DNA of 64,000 bases, from assembly GCF_014982745.1 (NCBI RefSeq), contig NZ_JADCKA010000001.1:237360-301359 (forward strand). The letters are read 5' to 3'. The notes beneath the pieces are model-generated. The model did not search any database and was not told the origin of the DNA. It was given only the letters and a program-made list of their open reading frames with translations. This document shows positions 17,949 through 26,662 of the stretch, one piece after another. The DNA is from Gallibacter intestinalis. Lineage in GTDB: Bacteria; Bacillota; Clostridia; Peptostreptococcales; Anaerovoracaceae. The position numbers and the translations under genes were made by a program. Position 1 is the stretch's first letter, and each line of letters begins with the position of its first letter.

Positions 17949-18569
17949 ATGGAAATAAAAAGATTTGAAGCAGGTCAGCTTCTGTCCAACGGCTATGTTG
18001 TATATGACCATGAGGGCGGCGACTGCTGGCTTATAGATACGGGATATGAACCTGATAATTTCATCGGATTTGTAAAGGAAAAGAAGCTTAATGCTTTAGG
18101 AATTATCTTTACACATCATCACTATGATCATATTACGGCTGGACCAAAGGTGGCAGAAGCTCTTAACTGCGATATGTATATTGAGAAAAGGGATTTTGAA
18201 AGGGCGGAAAAAACCTTAAAGGATGGAGCTGCAAGACTCAAGGCTTTTAATGCTGGAGATGAATTTAAGGCTGGTGATATAAGACTTGTCAGCCTTTTAA
18301 CTCCCGGCCATACAAAGGGCGGAGTTTGTCTAATTGACGAAGGAAATAAACTGGCATTTACGGGAGATACTGTTTTTGCCGTAGAAATAGGAATTACAAA
18401 TCTTGATGACGGAAGTCCAGAGGAAATGGCTCAAAGCTGTGTATATATCAGAGATAATTTTGCTGATGATATTACAATTTATCCCGGCCATGGTCCTTCC
18501 GCTACAATGAAGGAAGTTAAGGAAAATAACCCGGAATTTAAAGACGCATTGGAGTACGCAAAGAGATGA
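17949..18569 (+). CDS. MBL-fold metallo-hydrolase (glyoxalase II-like)
   Basis: A 206-residue metallo-beta-lactamase-fold hydrolase. The metal ligands are visible: THHHYDHI (HxHxDH, about 56-63), the His of LTPGHTKGG, the Asp of FTGDTVF and the His of YPGHGPS. The size and motif spacing match the small YcbL/YqgX-type glyoxalase II-like family, which hydrolyses thioesters, but the true substrate is not shown. A GGAGG site precedes the ATG. Its last codons overlap the following HAD gene by 4 bp (ATGA), indicating translational coupling. Confidence 0.88.
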   Translation: MEIKRFEAGQLLSNGYVVYDHEGGDCWLIDTGYEPDNFIGFVKEKKLNALGIIFTHHHYDHITAGPKVAEALNCDMYIEKRDFERAEKTLKDGAARLKAFNAGDEFKAGDIRLVSLLTPGHTKGGVCLIDEGNKLAFTGDTVFAVEIGITNLDDGSPEEMAQSCVYIRDNFADDITIYPGHGPSATMKEVKENNPEFKDALEYAKR

Positions 18570-19423
18570 GCAATGTAAATAATGTGAGCAAGGAAAGGAA
18601 TATTAAGCTTATAGCCCTTGACCTTGACGGTACAACACTTAAAAACGATAAGGAAATTTCCCAAAGAACGGTGGATGCCCTTGAAGCGGCACATGACAAG
18701 GGAGTGCATGTGGTAATTGCCACAGGCAGAGGCTTTAAGTCTGTACCGAATAATGTTAAAAGCGTAGAGGGAATCGAATATGTTGTATGTGCCAACGGAG
18801 CTAATATAAGGAGAGCAGCAGACGGCGAGTTAATATATCAGTCCCTTATAGGGGAAAAAGAAACTATGGATATAGTTGAGTACCTGAAGCAAAGCGGACG
18901 CAGTGCTGAGGTCTTTATAGATGGGAGAGCATACATAGGGCAGAAGGAATACGACGATGTGGTAACAGGCCGTGTGACATTCAGGTCAAAGGATTATGTG
19001 ACCAAAACGAGAATCCCTGTGGATGATGTGGTAGCCCTTGCAGAAAAGCATGCCGGAGAAATTGAAAATATAAGCATATTCTTTGAAAATATCGATGAAA
19101 AACCTATTATATGGGAAGAACTTTCCGTTTTGAAAAATGTTACGGTTACATCTTCCTTTCCGTACAATATTGAGATTGGAGGGGAAGGTACAAGCAAGGC
19201 GTCGGCTCTGGCTAAGCTGGCGGAGCAGCTTGGTGTAAAAAAAGAGGAAATGATGTGCTGCGGTGACAGCTTAAACGACATGGCCATGTTAAAGGTGGCT
19301 GGTCTGGCGGTTGCCATGGCAAACGCAGAGCCGGCGGTAAAGGGAGTTGCAGACTATGTAACGGATACCAATGAAAATGATGGTGTCGCCAAGGCAGTGG
19401 AAAAGTTCGTACTTGGAATGTAA
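18566..19423 (+). CDS. Cof-type HAD phosphatase
   Basis: A 285-residue haloacid-dehalogenase hydrolase of the Cof/YidA group, which dephosphorylates sugar phosphates or flavin nucleotides. Motif I is ALDLDGTTLKND (about 14-25). Motif II is the Thr/Ser of VIATGRG, and motif IV is CCGDSLNDMAML near the C-terminus. The middle part is the C2B cap. The start overlaps the preceding hydrolase by 4 bp. Substrate is unknown. The unit ends at the terminator at 19439-19461. Confidence 0.88.
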   Translation: MSNVNNVSKERNIKLIALDLDGTTLKNDKEISQRTVDALEAAHDKGVHVVIATGRGFKSVPNNVKSVEGIEYVVCANGANIRRAADGELIYQSLIGEKETMDIVEYLKQSGRSAEVFIDGRAYIGQKEYDDVVTGRVTFRSKDYVTKTRIPVDDVVALAEKHAGEIENISIFFENIDEKPIIWEELSVLKNVTVTSSFPYNIEIGGEGTSKASALAKLAEQLGVKKEEMMCCGDSLNDMAMLKVAGLAVAMANAEPAVKGVADYVTDTNENDGVAKAVEKFVLGM

Positions 19424-19438
19424 AAATACTAAGGTAAG

Positions 19439-19461
19439 AAAGGCGTTAAGGCGCCTTTTTT
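19439..19461 (+). terminator. terminator after the HAD gene
   Basis: The stem AAAGGCG (19439-19445) pairs with CGCCTTT (19452-19458) and is followed by more Ts. Confidence 0.8.
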
Positions 19462-19507
19462 ATATGCAGAAATGATGGAAAATATTAACAAACCCACAGC
19501 GAGGATA

Positions 19508-19537
19508 TTGACAATTAGATGGTAAATAATGTAAAAT
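19508..19537 (+). promoter_or_regulatory. promoter of yraN-comM-dprA-topA
   Basis: TTGACA at 19508-19513, an 18-bp spacer and TAAAAT at 19532-19537, about 50 bp before the yraN ATG. Confidence 0.65.
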
Positions 19538-19585
19538 TTTGATATAAAAATGGTAAAATATGACATTTGTGTTTTGGAGGAAGTT

Positions 19586-19915
19586 ATGAATAAGAAGGAA
19601 TTAGGTAAATTTGGAGAAGAGGCGGCAGCAGAATATCTGAAGCTTCAGGGCTATGAGATACTTGCTTTGAATTTCAGGTGCAGATTGGGAGAGGTAGACA
19701 TAATATGTAAAAAGGACAACCAAGTTGTGTTTTGTGAGGTTAAGACTAGAACCACCGATGCCTGCGGAACTCCAGGAGAGGCAGTCACAGAAGCAAAAAA
19801 GGACAAGATAAGAAAGGTTGCTGCGGTTTATATGATGTGGGAAAAGGTGACAAATTATCAAGTTGGCTTTGATGTTATAGAAATAAACTGCAATCACATA
19901 GAAAACGCATTTTAG
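19586..19915 (+). CDS. YraN/UPF0102 endonuclease-like protein
   Basis: A 109-residue protein with a restriction-endonuclease-like fold related to Holliday-junction resolvases. The motif GEVDIICKKDNQVVFCEVKTR contains the D...ExK-type catalytic set. The N-terminal GKFGEEAAAEYL is typical of the family. The ATG at 19586 is chosen because GGAGG lies just upstream; an in-frame ATG at 19550 lies right behind the promoter and has no SD. Its biological role is unresolved, but it is conserved next to comM/dprA as here. Confidence 0.9.
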   Translation: MNKKELGKFGEEAAAEYLKLQGYEILALNFRCRLGEVDIICKKDNQVVFCEVKTRTTDACGTPGEAVTEAKKDKIRKVAAVYMMWEKVTNYQVGFDVIEINCNHIENAF

Positions 19916-19924
19916 GAGGTATTG

Positions 19925-21475
19925 ATGTTTGCAAGAACATATACAGCTTTTCTGTCCGGGATTCAGGGAAGAATGACAGCTGTTGAAACATATATTTCAA
20001 ATGGTCTTCCTGGATTTCATATTGTTGGACTGACTGATACTGTTATCAAGGAATCTGCGGAAAGAATAAGGGCAGCCATTAACAGCTCCAATCTCGGTTT
20101 TCCTATTAGAAGGATTGCCGTTAATCTTACTCCTGCAGATAGACGGAAAAGCGGAGGCCATTACGATCTTGCCGTTGCCATGTCTCTTTTAAAGGCGGCA
20201 AGGGAAGATATTGATTTTGTCGAAGAAGATTTTGCCTTTTTTGGTGAGCTTTCCTTGGACGGTAGCATAAGAGGCGTACCTGGTATATTACCACTTGCCA
20301 TGTGTGCAGAAGAAAACGATATTAAAAATATCATCGTACCTGAAGAAAATATATGTGAGGCATCCTTTGTAAAAAATAGCAGGGTGATAGGCGTTTCGTG
20401 CTTGTGGGATGCTATTGATGCTGTAAAAGGCAGACTGTCAAACATGGACAGTTTAGGTGAAATAAAGAATCGAAAATCAAAAGAGGAGATGTCAGAGTTG
20501 GATTTTTCCCAGGTGTTTGGTCAGGAAACTGCCAAAAGGGCGGCTCTGCTGGCCGCCGCAGGCGGCCACGACATGCTCATGATGGGAAGTCCTGGAGTGG
20601 GAAAGAGCATGATCGCAAGACGGCTGCCGGGGCTTTTGCCGGCGATGACCTATGAGGAATGTAGAGAAGTTACGAAAATTTACAGCATCGCTGGGCTGCT
20701 GGACAGGGAAAGGCCTGCGATATTTGAAAGGCCTTTCAGAAAACCCCACGGCAGCGTCAGCAGAGCCGCCCTTATTGGAGGCGGAGCTAAAATAAGACCG
20801 GGCGAAATATCCTTAGCTCATCTGGGTGTACTTTTTTTAGATGAACTTAATACCTTTCAAAATGACTGCTTGGAAGCCTTAAGACAGCCTGTGGAGGAGC
20901 GCAAAGTGCAAATTATAAGAAACCGTGAAAGCGTGGTGTTTCCGGCAGACTTTATTCTCGTATGTGCCGTTAATCCATGTCCATGTGGATATCTGGGAAA
21001 TGATGAAAGGATTTGTCAATGCACTGAAACACAGATTTCATCCTTTAGAAGAAAGCTGTCGGGACCTTTACTGGATAGAATCGATTTACATGTAACTATG
21101 GCACCGGTGAAATATGAGGAAATCGGCATCAGGCGAAATGGTATGGACACCAATACCATGAAAGAAAAGGTGCTTCTTGCAAGAAGAATGCAGAAGGAAA
21201 GATACGGGGAAAATCTTTTGAATGGCCGATTGGATGATGATTTAGCACGAGAAAAAATAAAGCTGGGTAAAGAAGAAATAAATTTTATAAAGGAAGCCGG
21301 AGCAGGCTTTGGAATGAGCGCTAGATCCTTAAATAAACTAATCCGCATCGGAAGGACTGTGGCTGATGTTGAAGGCAGCTTTGATGTAAAAGTAGAGCAT
21401 TTGGCAGAAGCCTTAAGCTATAGAAGTTTCTTTGATATGTACGGCTCCGGTGAAATGTCGGTAAAAAACAGGTGA
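19925..21475 (+). CDS. comM: ComM/YifB-family AAA+ ATPase (Mg chelatase-like)
   Basis: A 516-residue hexameric AAA+ motor. In transforming bacteria ComM is a branch-migration helicase that helps integrate incoming DNA. The N-terminal domain contains GLPGFHIVGLTDTVIKESAE. Walker A is GSPGVGKSMI (about 222-231), Walker B LGVLFLDELN, and a cysteine cluster reads CPCGYLGNDERICQC. The C-terminal domain is the Mg-chelatase lid. ATG 19925 follows AGGAGGT by 4 nt; TTG at 19922 is too close. It is followed by dprA, another natural-transformation gene. Confidence 0.92.
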   Translation: MFARTYTAFLSGIQGRMTAVETYISNGLPGFHIVGLTDTVIKESAERIRAAINSSNLGFPIRRIAVNLTPADRRKSGGHYDLAVAMSLLKAAREDIDFVEEDFAFFGELSLDGSIRGVPGILPLAMCAEENDIKNIIVPEENICEASFVKNSRVIGVSCLWDAIDAVKGRLSNMDSLGEIKNRKSKEEMSELDFSQVFGQETAKRAALLAAAGGHDMLMMGSPGVGKSMIARRLPGLLPAMTYEECREVTKIYSIAGLLDRERPAIFERPFRKPHGSVSRAALIGGGAKIRPGEISLAHLGVLFLDELNTFQNDCLEALRQPVEERKVQIIRNRESVVFPADFILVCAVNPCPCGYLGNDERICQCTETQISSFRRKLSGPLLDRIDLHVTMAPVKYEEIGIRRNGMDTNTMKEKVLLARRMQKERYGENLLNGRLDDDLAREKIKLGKEEINFIKEAGAGFGMSARSLNKLIRIGRTVADVEGSFDVKVEHLAEALSYRSFFDMYGSGEMSVKNR

Positions 21476-21480
21476 TTGAT

Positions 21481-22344
21481 ATGGCTGATATACAAATCAT
21501 AAAATACGGTGACGACAATTATCCAAAGAGGTTGATGGAGATGAGTGATCCTCCGGAAAAACTATATTGTATGGGAGATATTTCACTTCTGGAAAACAGA
21601 ATGGCTGCTATTGTCGGTTCCCGTAAAAGCAGCACCTACGGGAAATGGGCCGCCGAAAGTATAGCAAAAGCCTTAAGTGACAGTGGCATTACGGTGATAA
21701 GCGGTATGGCAAAGGGCATTGATACTGCAGCTCATCTGGGAGCAATCGACGGCAGAGGTAAAACCGTAGCTGTACTTGGGTGTGGGATAGATATGTGTTA
21801 TCCAGCTGAAAACCGAAATCTTAAGAGGGATATTGTGGCATATGGCCTTGTTATAAGCGAATATCCGCCGGGAACAGAAGCAAAACGGTGGACATTTCCA
21901 AAGAGAAACAGAATAATAGCAGGACTGTCCGAGCTTGTTGTGGTGGTGGAAGCCGGATTAAACAGCGGAGCGCTTATAACGGCAGAGCTGGCTGCAGCAG
22001 GTTATGGTAAAGTTATGGCGGTTCCGGGAAATATAAACAGTCCGTACAGCATAGGTTCAAACAAGCTTATATCCGACGGTGTAGCACCAGTGGTTGTTAT
22101 AGGGGATGTGCTGGAAAGCATGGGGATATATGAAGTGGATAACGGTGATAACAATTTAGAAAACGTACTTGGAAACGCAGAAAAAGAGGTGTATATGGAA
22201 ATAAAATTCGGCGGAGAAATATCGGTGGATGAGGTTTGCAGAAGGGTTAAAAGAGCGCCGGGTTATGTCAACGGTATTATAGCAGTCCTTGAAATGAAGG
22301 GGCTTGTGCGCACTTCCATGGGAAAAGTTTTTGTTGCAAAATAA
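21481..22344 (+). CDS. dprA: DNA-processing protein DprA
   Basis: A roughly 287-residue protein that loads RecA on incoming single-stranded DNA. The extended Rossmann fold shows VGSRKSSTYGKWAA, SGMAKGIDTAAH, AVLGCGIDMCYP, PKRNRIIAGLS and AVPGNINSPYS. The C-terminal region (about 225-287) is a winged-helix (ISVDEVCRRVKRAPGYVNGIIAVLEMKGLV). An AGGTGA site precedes ATG 21481 by 5 nt; a GTG at 21472 overlapping the comM stop is the alternative. Together with comM it suggests that some competence machinery is retained, though no uptake genes are visible. Confidence 0.94.
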   Translation: MADIQIIKYGDDNYPKRLMEMSDPPEKLYCMGDISLLENRMAAIVGSRKSSTYGKWAAESIAKALSDSGITVISGMAKGIDTAAHLGAIDGRGKTVAVLGCGIDMCYPAENRNLKRDIVAYGLVISEYPPGTEAKRWTFPKRNRIIAGLSELVVVVEAGLNSGALITAELAAAGYGKVMAVPGNINSPYSIGSNKLISDGVAPVVVIGDVLESMGIYEVDNGDNNLENVLGNAEKEVYMEIKFGGEISVDEVCRRVKRAPGYVNGIIAVLEMKGLVRTSMGKVFVAK

Positions 22345-22399
22345 ACTAAAAAAGCATATAATTTTGCGATATAGAAATCACAATGGAGGTAGAGTGCTT

Positions 22400-24493
22400 A
22401 TGGCACAGGCAAAGAAAAAGCAAACCAGAAAGAAAAACCTTGTCATAGTGGAATCGCCGTCCAAGGCTAAAACCATTGGAAAATTCCTTGGAAGCAACTA
22501 TAAGGTGATAGCTTCGGTGGGACATGTAAGAGACCTGCCAAAGAGCACCATGGGTATTGATATAGAAAATGATTTTGAACCGAGATATATAAACATAAGA
22601 GGAAAGGGAGATGTAATAAAGTCTCTTAAAAAAGAAGCAAAAGCGGCAGGTAAAATATACCTTGCAACGGACCCGGACCGTGAAGGTGAGGCAATTTCAT
22701 GGCACCTTGCTTATCTTCTGGGCATTGATCCCGAAGAGCCGTGCAGGATAGTGTTCAATGAAATAACTAAGACAGCCGTTAAAAATGCCGTTAAAAATCC
22801 TCGAAAGATTGATATGGGTCTTGTGGATGCACAGCAGGCCAGAAGAGTTCTGGACAGAGTTGTGGGATATTCCATAAGCCCTCTTTTATGGAGAAAGGTA
22901 AGAAGAGGACTTTCCGCCGGCAGAGTACAGTCTGCTGCCCTTAAACTTATATGCGACAGAGAAAATGAAATACTGGAATTTAATCCCGTTGAATATTGGA
23001 ACATATTTGCGGACTTAAAGGGAGAAAAAACCTTTGAGTCAAAACTGACTCTATATAAAGGAAAGAAAATTGAAAACGGAACCATCGGAACAAAGGCTGA
23101 AAGCAACAGTATAATAAAGGAAGTAAAGGCTGGAGAGTTTACTGTTGCTAAGGTGGAGGAAAAGACGAGAAGCAGAAAGCCTCAGGCTCCGTACACCACA
23201 AGCAGCCTTCAGCAGGATGCGGCAAATAGAGTCAACTTCAATACCAGAAAGACTATGCAGATTGCACAGCAGCTTTACGAAGGTGTAGAAGTTAAAGGTC
23301 ATGGTACCATAGGTCTTGTTTCATATATCAGAACGGATTCCACAAGAATCTCAGAGGAAGCAAGAGCAGCTGCAAAGGAATATATAACCGAAAAATTTGG
23401 AGCCGATTACTATGGTGGTATCATATATGTTAACAAAAACAAGGATGCTCAAGATGCCCACGAAGCCATCAGGCCTTCCAATGTAGCGTTGGATCCGGAA
23501 AGCATCAAGGACTCTCTGACAACAGATCAATATAAACTGTACAGCCTTATTTGGAGCAGATTTGTTGCCAGTCAGATGACAAATGCCGAATATTTCGGAG
23601 TTACTGCGGACATAGAAAACGGTCAGTGTATATTCAGAGCCACAGGCTCAAAGCTAACCTTTGATGGTTTCCTTAAGGTGTATTCAATGTCAGATATTGA
23701 CGAGGATAAAATGCTTCCAGATCTTAAGGAAGGGCAGAAGCTTAAAGCTGAAAAAATAAGAGGCGAACAGAGCTTTACGCAGCCGCCGGCAAGATTTACG
23801 GAGGCTTCTTTGGTAAAGACTTTGGAAGAACTTAACATAGGAAGACCAAGTACTTATGCTCCGATTGTAGCTACACTTACAGACAGAAGGTATATTAAAA
23901 AAGAAGGTAAAAGCCTTAAACCTACGGATTTAGGCTTTACGGTTACTAACCTTCTCTCAGAATACTTTAAAGAAATTGTCGATGTGGGTTTCACAGCGGA
24001 AATGGAAGACAAGCTTGATGAAGTTGGCGTAAGCATCAGCGATTGGAAACAGATTTTAAGAGATTTTTACGGAGACTTTGAAAAGGAACTTAAAGAAGCC
24101 GATGAAAATATAGAAAAAATGGACGATGAAGAGATCACCGATATTAAGTGTGAGCTGTGTGGAAAATATATGGTTAAAAAGCACGGTAGATATGGTGAAT
24201 TTTTGGCGTGCAGCGGATATCCTGAGTGTAAAAACACAAAACCTGTGGTAAAAGAAATAGGTGTGGATTGTCCTAAATGCGGTAAACCTATAGTGGAAAA
24301 GAGAAGCCGCAGAGGCAGAATCTTTTACGGGTGCAGCGGGTATCCTGAATGCGATAATTCCTATTGGAATAAACCGGTAAATAAAAAGTGTCCTAAGTGC
24401 GGTGCACTTTTAACGGAAAAAAAGACAAAAAGCTTTGAGGGGCTCGTATGCTCCAACAGTGAATGTGGATATAAAGAAAAAACGGAGGTGTAA
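22400..24493 (+). CDS. topA: DNA topoisomerase I
   Basis: A 698-residue type IA topoisomerase that relaxes negative supercoils. The N-terminal TOPRIM domain starts LVIVESPSKAKTIGKFLG, with DPDREGEAI. The active-site tyrosine is in SYIRTDSTR (about residue 310). The C-terminus (about 583-698) holds three four-cysteine zinc ribbons, beginning CELCGK, CPKCGK and CPKCGA. ATG 22400 is 9 nt after GGAGGT. In many Firmicutes topA is followed by trmFO and xerC before hslV; here hslV comes after 2 bp. Confidence 0.97.
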   Translation: MAQAKKKQTRKKNLVIVESPSKAKTIGKFLGSNYKVIASVGHVRDLPKSTMGIDIENDFEPRYINIRGKGDVIKSLKKEAKAAGKIYLATDPDREGEAISWHLAYLLGIDPEEPCRIVFNEITKTAVKNAVKNPRKIDMGLVDAQQARRVLDRVVGYSISPLLWRKVRRGLSAGRVQSAALKLICDRENEILEFNPVEYWNIFADLKGEKTFESKLTLYKGKKIENGTIGTKAESNSIIKEVKAGEFTVAKVEEKTRSRKPQAPYTTSSLQQDAANRVNFNTRKTMQIAQQLYEGVEVKGHGTIGLVSYIRTDSTRISEEARAAAKEYITEKFGADYYGGIIYVNKNKDAQDAHEAIRPSNVALDPESIKDSLTTDQYKLYSLIWSRFVASQMTNAEYFGVTADIENGQCIFRATGSKLTFDGFLKVYSMSDIDEDKMLPDLKEGQKLKAEKIRGEQSFTQPPARFTEASLVKTLEELNIGRPSTYAPIVATLTDRRYIKKEGKSLKPTDLGFTVTNLLSEYFKEIVDVGFTAEMEDKLDEVGVSISDWKQILRDFYGDFEKELKEADENIEKMDDEEITDIKCELCGKYMVKKHGRYGEFLACSGYPECKNTKPVVKEIGVDCPKCGKPIVEKRSRRGRIFYGCSGYPECDNSYWNKPVNKKCPKCGALLTEKKTKSFEGLVCSNSECGYKEKTEV

Positions 24494-24495
24494 AA

Positions 24496-25092
24496 ATGGT
24501 AGAATTTCACGCAACGACCATATGCGCAGTAAGGCGCGGACCTGATGATATCTGTATCGGGGGAGACGGACAGGTAACAATGGGTGAAACGGCCATTATG
24601 AAAAACAACGCTAAAAAGGTGAGAAAGATCTATAAGGATAGAGTGCTGACAGGCTTTGCAGGTTCTGTGGCAGATGCTTTCTCCCTTACGGAAAAGTTTG
24701 AAAAGAAGCTGGAAGAACACAGCGGCAATCTGAAAAAGGCAGCGGTTTCCTTGGCACAGCTCTGGAGATCAGACAAGGGCATGAGAGGCCTTGAAGCTCT
24801 TATGATAGCTGCAGATAAGGAGAGCATGCTGCTCATTTCCGGTAACGGTGAAGTTATTGAACCGGATCAGGACTTTATTGCAATAGGCTCCGGCGGTAAT
24901 TATGCGTATTCGGCAGCTAACGCTCTGTTCAATCATACAGATATGGATGCAGAAGCCATCGTGAGGGAATCCCTTGAGATAGCAGCTTCCATTTGCGTAT
25001 ATACGAATAATCATATATCCGTAGAAAAACTTGAGCCGGAACATGAAGCCAAGGAAGAAACAAAAGCTCTGGAGGTGCGTGATGGCGAATAA
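24496..25092 (+). CDS. hslV: ATP-dependent protease subunit HslV
   Basis: A 198-residue N-terminal-nucleophile peptidase that forms the two-ring core of HslVU. The N-terminus is MVEFHATTICAVRRG, so the threonine nucleophile must be exposed by removing a 6-residue propeptide. B. subtilis CodW has a similar propeptide but starts with a serine after Met; here residue 2 is Val. GDGQVTMG and the GFAGSVADAF loop fit the family. The C-terminus is extended and acidic. It overlaps hslU by 11 bp. Confidence 0.94.
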   Translation: MVEFHATTICAVRRGPDDICIGGDGQVTMGETAIMKNNAKKVRKIYKDRVLTGFAGSVADAFSLTEKFEKKLEEHSGNLKKAAVSLAQLWRSDKGMRGLEALMIAADKESMLLISGNGEVIEPDQDFIAIGSGGNYAYSAANALFNHTDMDAEAIVRESLEIAASICVYTNNHISVEKLEPEHEAKEETKALEVRDGE

Positions 25093-26527
25093 ACTCTACA
25101 ACATGACGCCAAAGGAAATTGTGGCGGTGCTAGATAAATACATAATCGGTCAGGATGACGCTAAAAAGTCCGTGGCTGTAGCATTGAGAAACAGATACAG
25201 AAGAAGTCTTCTTTCTGAAGAGCTTCAGGAAGAAATCACTCCTAAAAACATCTTGATGATGGGACCTACAGGTGTAGGTAAAACTGAAATAGCAAGAAGG
25301 CTGGCAAAGCTTATGGATGCTCCTTTCGTAAAGGTTGAGGCAACTAAGTTTACGGAGGTTGGATATGTGGGCCGTGATGTGGATTCAATGATAAGAGATT
25401 TGGCTGAAGCGGCTATCAGACTGACAAAGCAGTCTAAACTTGAAGAAAAATATGCCGTAGCAGATCAGATGGCTGAGGACAAAATTATTGAAGCTATTAT
25501 TCCTAGCAAGAAATCATCTACAGGAAAGGGAAGTCCAAGCAATCCATTTGACTTCATACTCAGCAGCGGAGGATATGTAAGCCAGAAGCAGCAGTATGAG
25601 GAAAGTCAGGCTGAAAAGGAAAGAAGTCAGAACCCTCAAGATGAGCAGGATGTTCAGCTTGCTAGAGAACAGGTAAGAGAGCAGCTTCGTGCAGGCCAGC
25701 TTGAAGATCAGTATATTGAAATTGAAGTGACAAGCGCTCCTAAGGGAAATGAGCTTGATATGGCAAATGAAGGTATGACTATTGCCATAGGAAATATTTT
25801 TGGCGATATGATGCCTAAAAAGACAAAGAAAAAGAGAGTTACCGTAAAGGAAGCTAGAAAGATTTTAAGAGAAGAAGAAGCACAGAATCTTATCGATATG
25901 GATGAAGTTGTGGATGAAGCTCTTAGAAATGCGGAGCAGAACGGTATAGTTTTTATCGATGAAATTGACAAAATTGCTTCAGGTCAGGGATACAGAGTCG
26001 GTGCAGATGTTTCCAGAGAAGGAGTTCAGAGAGATATCCTTCCTATTGTTGAAGGAAGCGTAGTAAACACTAAGCACGGCCCTGTAAAAACGGATCATAT
26101 CCTGTTTATAGGTGCCGGAGCCTTCCAGACATCAAGCCCTACTGATCTTATTCCTGAACTTCAGGGTAGATTCCCTATACGAGTGGAGCTGGAAAGCCTT
26201 ACAGAAGAAGATTTCCTTAAGATTCTTACTGTACCTGAAAACGCTGTTATAAAGCAGCAGAAAGCTCTTTTGGAGACAGAAGGCGTGGAGCTTGATTTCA
26301 CCGATGATGGTGTTGCGGAAATAGCAAAAATTGCTTTCCTGATGAACGAACAGACGGAAAACATCGGAGCAAGAAGACTTCACACTGTTCTTGAAAAACT
26401 TCTTGAAGATGTTTCATTCAACATACCTGATGTTGAAGAGGATAAAATCGTCATAGATAAAGACTATGTGGCAGAACGCTTTTCAGATACTATTCACAGC
26501 GAAGACTTGGATAGATACATTCTTTAG
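25082..26527 (+). CDS. hslU: ATP-dependent protease ATPase subunit HslU
   Basis: A 481-residue AAA+ unfoldase that feeds substrates to HslV. It begins MTPKEIVAVLDKYIIGQDDAKKSVA. Walker A is GPTGVGKTEIA, the pore loop is EVGYVGRDV, Walker B GIVFIDEIDKIA, and the arginine-finger/sensor region is ENIGARRLHTVLEKLLED. An inserted I-domain (about 110-240) is Gln/Glu rich. The last residues (DLDRYIL) are the HslV-docking tail. The start follows GGAGGTGCGTG within the hslV 3' end. Confidence 0.96.
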   Translation: MANKLYNMTPKEIVAVLDKYIIGQDDAKKSVAVALRNRYRRSLLSEELQEEITPKNILMMGPTGVGKTEIARRLAKLMDAPFVKVEATKFTEVGYVGRDVDSMIRDLAEAAIRLTKQSKLEEKYAVADQMAEDKIIEAIIPSKKSSTGKGSPSNPFDFILSSGGYVSQKQQYEESQAEKERSQNPQDEQDVQLAREQVREQLRAGQLEDQYIEIEVTSAPKGNELDMANEGMTIAIGNIFGDMMPKKTKKKRVTVKEARKILREEEAQNLIDMDEVVDEALRNAEQNGIVFIDEIDKIASGQGYRVGADVSREGVQRDILPIVEGSVVNTKHGPVKTDHILFIGAGAFQTSSPTDLIPELQGRFPIRVELESLTEEDFLKILTVPENAVIKQQKALLETEGVELDFTDDGVAEIAKIAFLMNEQTENIGARRLHTVLEKLLEDVSFNIPDVEEDKIVIDKDYVAERFSDTIHSEDLDRYIL

Positions 26528-26608
26528 AATCGTTTATGAATCGCTGAATATTTTAAAAATTTTGAAAAGATACAAAAAGTCTATTGGAATAGCATCTAAT
26601 AATATGGT

Positions 26609-26642
26609 AAAATACCGACAGATATATATTTGTCGGTATTTT
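26609..26642 (+). terminator. terminator or attenuator between hslU and codY
   Basis: A perfect 12-bp stem (AAAATACCGACA 26609-26620 with TGTCGGTATTTT 26631-26642) with a 10-nt loop, followed by more Ts. It ends only 20 bp before the codY ATG. A possible promoter (TTGGAA 26584-26589, 18 bp, TAAAAT 26608-26613) overlaps its left arm. Confidence 0.8.
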
Positions 26643-26662
26643 TTAAGATAAAGGAGTTTTTT

